Positions 5,050 to 6,657 of a DNA stretch of 6,657 bases are shown here, piece after piece; position 1 is the stretch's first letter; each line of letters starts with the position of its first letter. Both the position numbers and the translations under genes were made by a program. The stretch covers positions 1 to 6,657 of the forward strand of contig JABIUG010000458.1 in the NCBI GenBank assembly GCA_018700655.1, read 5' to 3'. The notes under the pieces are model-generated. The model ran no database searches. It was not told the origin of the DNA and saw only the letters and a list, made by a program, of their open reading frames with translations. The DNA is from Rhodospirillaceae bacterium (GTDB lineage: Bacteria; Pseudomonadota; Alphaproteobacteria; SP197).

Positions 5050-6657
5050 CGGCTGGGCTGGCGAACCCTGCTCGATGACGTGCTGTATGGAAACGTACCG
5101 GAAAGCAGGACGCCCAAACCAAGATCGTCAAATCGACGCCAGCAGGCGATGTCCGACCCGCAGCGCACGGTCTGGGTCGCGGCCTCTGCAGGCACCGGCA
5201 AGACCAAGGTCCTGACGGATCGTGTCTTGCGACTGTTGCTGGGCGGCAGCAAACCCTCGCGCATCCTGTGCCTGACCTTCACCCGCGCAGCCGCAGCCGA
5301 AATGGCCAACCGGATCCGGTACGAGCTCGCCGGCTGGGCCGCGATGGATGATGCCAATCTGATTGCGGACCTGACCGCGCTTACCGGCAACCCGCCCGAA
5401 GACGAATCGCTCGCCCGGGCGCGGCAACTCTTCGCAACAGTGCTGGAGGCTCCCGGCGGCCTGCAGATCGCGACGATTCACAGCTTTTGCCAGTCATTGC
5501 TTGGCCGGTTCCCGCTGGAAGCAGGCATCGCGCCCCACTTCACGCTGATCGAGGAGCGTGCGCGCGGCGAGTTGCTGCGCGATGCCCGCGACCGGGTGAT
5601 CGGCGCCGTCGCATCAGGCCGTGCCCCTAAACTGGAAGAAGCCCTCGACCGGTTGATCCTGGAAGCAGGAGAGGCACGCGCCAGTGACCTTCTGGGCGAA
5701 ATCTGCGGTGCTTCCGACGCCTTTGATCGCATGCTGAACCACTACGGTTCTCTCGATCATGCGATTGCTGCGCTCGCCCTGGGCTTGCGGATCGAACCAA
5801 CCGCCAGCCAGGATTCCCTGATCGCAGCAGCATGTCGCGACGGGCTGGAGCGCGATGCTCTCGGACAGGCCGCGCAAGCGCTGGCCCATGGCAGCAAGAC
5901 GGACCTTGCTGCCGGTGAGACCATCGCAGCATTCCTGAAGGCACCCGAAGGGCAACGGCCGCGTTTGCTCGATGGTTATGCCTCGGTCTTTCTAAAGGCC
6001 GATAAACAACCGCGCGCCAAGGGTGTGGGGACCAAAAAGGTGCGTGAGAACGCACCCGAAAGCGCCGAGGCGCTGGACCGTGAGCAGATCCGCCTTGAGG
6101 AAATCTATGAGATGTTTCGTGCTCTGGGCGTGTTCGAGAGAAGCCGGGCGATCCTTGTGCTGGGCTCGGCCATTCTGGAGGTATTCCGTGGCCTCAAACG
6201 CGGCCTGGCGGTGCTCGACTACGACGACATGATCGGCCATGCCCGCAAGCTCCTGACGACACCGGGGATCGCACCCTGGGTGCTCTACAAACTCGATGGC
6301 GGGCTCGATCATGTGCTGGTCGACGAAGCCCAGGACACCAATCCCGGTCAATGGGACGTCGTTCTGGCGCTGACTGAAGAGTTCTTCAGCGATCAGGAAA
6401 ACCATGAATCACCACGGACCCTGTTCGTCGTGGGCGATGAAAAACAATCGATCTTCAGCTTCCAGGGCGCCGACCTTCAGGCTCTGCAAAATGTTCGGGC
6501 GCACCTGCAAAAACAAGTGGCGACGGGCGAGTGGTACTCCGACAGCCTCGATCTTTCCTATCGTTCGGTGCCCGCAATTCTGGATGCCGTCGATACCGTG
6601 TTTGCCGCGCCGGAAGCCGCCGCCGGTGTCGCTTTTGACGGCCAGACGATCCATCAC
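2122..6657 (+). CDS. addB-addA: AddB-AddA fusion: double-strand-break repair nuclease/helicase in one polypeptide (partial at right edge)
   Basis: This is one uninterrupted reading frame of 1512 codons with no stop, still open at the window edge. Residues 1 to about 976 are a full-length alphaproteobacterial-type AddB. Residues from about 1007 are the N-terminal third to half of AddA; about 30 linker residues join them. AddAB is the RecBCD counterpart that unwinds and resects broken DNA ends and hands single strands to RecA. The two subunits are normally separate genes and proteins. The start ATG at 2122 overlaps the murU stop (ATGA), matching the two-gene coupling upstream. An in-frame ATG at 2104 would add six residues and cannot be excluded. 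The N-terminus MNGAFTIPDGMSFVEALA fits AddB relatives. If the AddA part has normal length, I expect roughly 2,100 residues in total. The main alternative is an assembly or sequencing error at the junction, but both halves are in frame and look intact right up to the linker. Confidence 0.9.
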   Translation, partial: MNGAFTIPDGMSFVEALAAGIIARHGDKPEHLADVLVLVPTRRSARSLRDGFLRQSGGRALILPTIQPIGDVDEDDLTVGLAGDHLAGSDLPPAIAPLRRQLLLTRRIRADTEFGTASDEQAAQLANALASFIDEVDTAEADLGRLDTLVEAELSEHWQKTLRFLTNLTDAWHHELHAEDRMDPAARRRALLDRLGRLWETHPPSGPVIAAGSTGSIPATARLLAGVLALPLGAVVLPGLDQDIDERAWNLIEDSHPQHSLKALLDRLGLERDQVLPWPVPEAGNLPLGSPARRKLLSDALLPPDADPSWTTDESPLPEATDGLEFLGCANPREEAQVAALRMRIELEQPGRTVALVTRDRVLARRVAADLKRWSIEVDDSAGQALAATPAGTFFRLVARAMAARWAPVPLLAMLKHPFLRLGRDAADVRNLIRALELAVLRGPRPAAGLEGLRRALADHDNPAELMALLDDLGTATGDFDQLLDSQQAPLLRLIGAHAATLENLARSTEDSRGSIWQDDDGEALHGFVAEMLENADALGFVTTDAYPALLETLLEGRIVRPRYGRHPRAFIWGPLEARMQHADCVILAGLVEGSWPPEPPNDPWLSRPMRTRFGLATPEQRIGLAAHDFVQAASAQHVLLLYPERSGGAPTVPARWLVRLRALLDAHGLSQRPHSDATVWQRWQSTLDRPPAVEPAQAPHPTPEPDARPKQLSVTQIETWQRDPYAIYARHILGLRPLDELDEDADAATRGSFIHEALERFVVAWPDTMPENSLDLVLGHGRDILGTMLERPVVATFWWRRFERVAAWFVEEETRRRGALARVEAERRGELAFDDPRGGQFVLTAKADRLERRSDGQVTIVDYKTGGVPAKKHVVSGQAPQLPLEAAMIRAGAFPDLGEAEVSGLEYWKLSGGEPAGKVDAIKEDPAEIADSALAGLKRLVEAFAQADTAYLDHPAGAPIGPFDAYTDIARTKEWRLGWRTLLDDVLYGNVPESRTPKPRSSNRRQQAMSDPQRTVWVAASAGTGKTKVLTDRVLRLLLGGSKPSRILCLTFTRAAAAEMANRIRYELAGWAAMDDANLIADLTALTGNPPEDESLARARQLFATVLEAPGGLQIATIHSFCQSLLGRFPLEAGIAPHFTLIEERARGELLRDARDRVIGAVASGRAPKLEEALDRLILEAGEARASDLLGEICGASDAFDRMLNHYGSLDHAIAALALGLRIEPTASQDSLIAAACRDGLERDALGQAAQALAHGSKTDLAAGETIAAFLKAPEGQRPRLLDGYASVFLKADKQPRAKGVGTKKVRENAPESAEALDREQIRLEEIYEMFRALGVFERSRAILVLGSAILEVFRGLKRGLAVLDYDDMIGHARKLLTTPGIAPWVLYKLDGGLDHVLVDEAQDTNPGQWDVVLALTEEFFSDQENHESPRTLFVVGDEKQSIFSFQGADLQALQNVRAHLQKQVATGEWYSDSLDLSYRSVPAILDAVDTVFAAPEAAAGVAFDGQTIHH
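5050..5139 (+). other. Interdomain linker joining AddB to AddA
   Basis: Residues 977-1006 resemble neither subunit core. The first half (RLGWRTLLDDVLYG) could be a short helix. The second half (NVPESRTPKPRSSNRR) is rich in Pro, Ser and Arg and probably flexible. By eye this stretch uses more A/T-ending and otherwise rare codons (CGA, GGA, GTA, CCA, AGA, TCA, AAT) than the flanking domains, as expected for a poorly constrained segment. Many codons here are one substitution from a stop (for example TGG at 5059, CGA at 5062, GGA at 5089, AGA at 5122, TCA at 5128). Loss of an ancestral addB stop by a point change, with or without indels, is therefore a plausible origin (inference). Confidence 0.7.
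5140..6657 (+). other. addA: AddA portion of the fusion: SF1 helicase N-terminal region (partial)
   Basis: Residues 1007-1512. In order: QQAMSDP (1007-1013), probably the Q-motif region; Walker A ASAGTGKT (1021-1028, K1027); motif Ia CLTFTRAAAAEM (1050-1061); TIHSFCQSLL (1118-1127); LDYDDMI (1365-1371); Walker B VDEAQDT (1400-1406); motif III VVGDEKQSIFSFQGAD (1436-1451); and LSYRSVPAIL (1478-1487), motif IV-like. All key ATPase residues visible are intact, so this is the active motor of the complex. The remaining helicase motifs (V, VI) and the C-terminal AddA nuclease lie past the right edge. No stop, no strong ribosome binding site and no suitable upstream start separates it from AddB. The only nearby in-frame ATG (5149) would begin after the Q-motif residues. 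Confidence 0.88.

Noticed and set aside
5075..5078. An ATGA in the linker, like the two other operon junctions, possibly a fossil addB stop/addA start.
   Set aside because: The TGA is in frame 3 and the ATG in frame 2, while AddB and AddA both read in frame 1. One indel cannot explain it, since two compensating shifts would be needed. A 4-base motif is easily chance. It is worth remembering only if reads show errors here.

Overview
The window looks like chromosomal DNA of a GC-rich alphaproteobacterium, most likely from a Rhodospirillales-like lineage. The evidence is protein similarity recognised by eye: an alphaproteobacterial-type AddB and AddA, an AmgK/MurU pair directly upstream of them, and a type-2 (thioredoxin-reductase-like) ferredoxin--NADP reductase. 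No mobile element, CRISPR array, tRNA or rRNA gene was seen.

Layout: (1) 1-300, minus strand, the first 100 codons of a flavin-dependent ferredoxin--NADP reductase that runs off the left edge. (2) 301-434, a short divergent intergenic region with a small inverted repeat and no convincing promoter. (3) 435-6657, plus strand, a tightly packed operon of amgK (435-1421), murU (1418-2125) and a very long reading frame that opens at 2122 and is still open at the right edge. amgK/murU and murU/long-frame each overlap by the 4 bases ATGA, which suggests translational coupling.

The remarkable feature is the last reading frame. Translating every codon from 2122 to 6657 gives 1512 residues with no stop. 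Residues 1 to about 976 are an essentially complete AddB, with an inactive helicase-like part and a RecB-family nuclease with a D-Y-K motif. A basic, Pro/Ser/Arg-rich linker of about 30 residues follows. From about residue 1007 the same frame becomes AddA, a UvrD/RecB-type SF1 helicase with Q-like motif, Walker A, motif Ia, DEAQD Walker B and GDEKQSIF motif III. AddB and AddA are normally separate polypeptides that form a heterodimer. Here they appear to be one natural AddB-AddA fusion, whose AddA C-terminal helicase parts and nuclease lie beyond the window.

Functionally, amgK and murU make UDP-MurNAc from recycled cell-wall sugars: an anomeric kinase is followed by a uridylyltransferase. The fused AddB-AddA would process double-strand DNA ends for recombinational repair. 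The two jobs are unrelated biochemically; their linkage appears to be a conserved neighbourhood of alphaproteobacterial genomes. The tsaE gene that I recall often preceding amgK in this neighbourhood is not present between the reductase and amgK here.
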